NCBI GenBank assembly: GCA_017619255.1 | Contig: JAFZSS010000258.1 | Coordinates: 1 to 7,147, forward strand | DNA from: Muribaculaceae bacterium | GTDB lineage: Bacteria > Bacteroidota > Bacteroidia > Bacteroidales > Muribaculaceae | Length of the DNA stretch: 7,147 nt | Reading direction: 5' to 3' | Shown: piece after piece, positions 6,512 through 7,147 of the stretch | Numbering within the stretch: the stretch's first letter is position 1 | How the letters are laid out: the number at the start of each line of letters is the position of its first letter | Notes under the pieces: generated by a model | The model's database searches: none | Seen by the model: the letters and a program-made list of their open reading frames with translations, nothing else | What the model was told of the DNA's origin: nothing | Made by a program: the position numbers and the translations under genes

Positions 6512-7147
6512 CTATTTCAGATATTCCATCGACTTGATCTGGGCCTTCCTGAGGGCGGCTTTGTCATGGGCATCGATGCCGTACTTCTCGGCAGGGGGAA
6601 TGACCACCCTGGTGCCGGGACGGATATTGTTCGGGTTGTTGATGATACCACGCTTCAGGTTCTCCTCGTAGATATACACCCAGAACCACTGGCTGCCGTA
6701 GTATTTCTCGGCCAGCGTAGTGAGCACAATCTGGGAGGTGACCACATCAGTCCTTTCTTCGGCCGATTTGTCGGATGCGGCTGGGCTCTCGCCCTTTTCC
6801 GATTTCTCGACAGCCTTGGTGAGTTCTTTTTCCTCGGCTTTGGCCTCCGATTTCTTGGCCTCTTCCTTCTTCTCAATCTGCTCGACTTGCTCGGCGGTCA
6901 GGGTGTCGGCGGCAACAACCACCGGCTCAGGCTTAGCATCTGTCTTGCCATCGCCACCGCCGCGGGTGAGGAACCACACGAGCAGGCCAGCAGCCAGCAC
7001 GCCAAGCAGAATCGAGAGCCACAGCCACCGTTTTCTGTTGGGCTTGCGGGAGGCCTCCTCGATTTGTTCGGCCGTGGGCATATAGGCATTACGAAGCTCG
7101 GGACGATAGAAATAGTCATTGGCCGCGGTTTCTTCCTCGGGTTCGGG
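6512..7147 (-). CDS. Transmembrane protein with C-terminal LysM domain, probably an HU-LysM protein, N-terminus beyond the window
   Basis: The frame is open to the right edge, so the true start lies outside. An internal ATG at 7079-7081 would give 189 residues, but 22 further in-frame codons, rich in Glu and ending ELRNAY, precede it without a stop. Counting from that Met, residues 11-18 are basic, 19-38 form a hydrophobic helix, 42-50 are Gly/Asp/Lys-rich, and 62-95 are a Glu/Lys-rich likely coiled coil. Residues 116-163 form a LysM-like domain: TTLAEKYYGSQWFWVYIYEE, then NPNNIRPGTRVVIPP, ending EKYGID. That version with FW.YIYEEN and IRPGT.V.IPP is, as I recall, the tail of Bacteroidales proteins whose N-terminus is an HU-type DNA-binding domain. 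Such a protein would tie cytoplasmic DNA to the cell wall across the membrane. The HU part is not visible here. Confidence 0.8.
   Translation of the reverse strand, partial: PEPEEETAANDYFYRPELRNAYMPTAEQIEEASRKPNRKRWLWLSILLGVLAAGLLVWFLTRGGGDGKTDAKPEPVVVAADTLTAEQVEQIEKKEEAKKSEAKAEEKELTKAVEKSEKGESPAASDKSAEERTDVVTSQIVLTTLAEKYYGSQWFWVYIYEENLKRGIINNPNNIRPGTRVVIPPAEKYGIDAHDKAALRKAQIKSMEYLK

Overview
The window looks like a chromosomal segment of a member of Bacteroidota, most likely order Bacteroidales (Muribaculaceae- or Prevotella-like). Four things suggest this: promoter boxes of the Bacteroidota -7 type (TAnnTTTG), start codons with no Shine-Dalgarno sequence, a long-form pyrophosphate-dependent phosphofructokinase, and the tail of a protein resembling the HU-LysM proteins common in Bacteroidales. 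Placement below order level is a guess.

Layout. Positions 1-263 (minus) hold the N-terminal part of riboflavin synthase. Positions 264-476 are a spacer with one strong hairpin. Positions 477-2138 (minus) encode the phosphofructokinase. Positions 2139-2505 are a 367-base divergent spacer with a promoter for each side, a small palindrome and an imperfect tandem repeat. Positions 2506-6455 (plus) form a tight five-gene operon: rmlA, two tandem FdtA/WxcM-like sugar ketoisomerases, a DegT/FdtB-like PLP aminotransferase, and a membrane-anchored SGNH-like protein. A hairpin terminator at 6463-6489 separates this operon from a convergent minus-strand gene, 6512 to the right edge, that encodes a transmembrane protein with a C-terminal LysM domain.

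How the operon works. RmlA makes dTDP-glucose. RmlB, which is not in the window, would convert it to dTDP-4-keto-6-deoxyglucose. The FdtA-type enzymes would move the keto group from C4 to C3, and the aminotransferase would place an amino group at C3. The product would be a dTDP-3-amino-3,6-dideoxyhexose (Fuc3N or Qui3N type) for a surface glycan. No N-acyltransferase, glycosyltransferase, flippase or rmlB is present here, so the cassette depends on genes elsewhere. The SGNH-like protein at the operon end could modify or trim the glycan outside the cytoplasm.

The most interesting signal is the ketoisomerase pair. The two align without gaps over about 128 residues at about 45% identity, yet each has lost a different conserved motif. 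The first lacks the second His of the HxH site; the second lacks the N-terminal DxRG motif. They may work as a heteromer.
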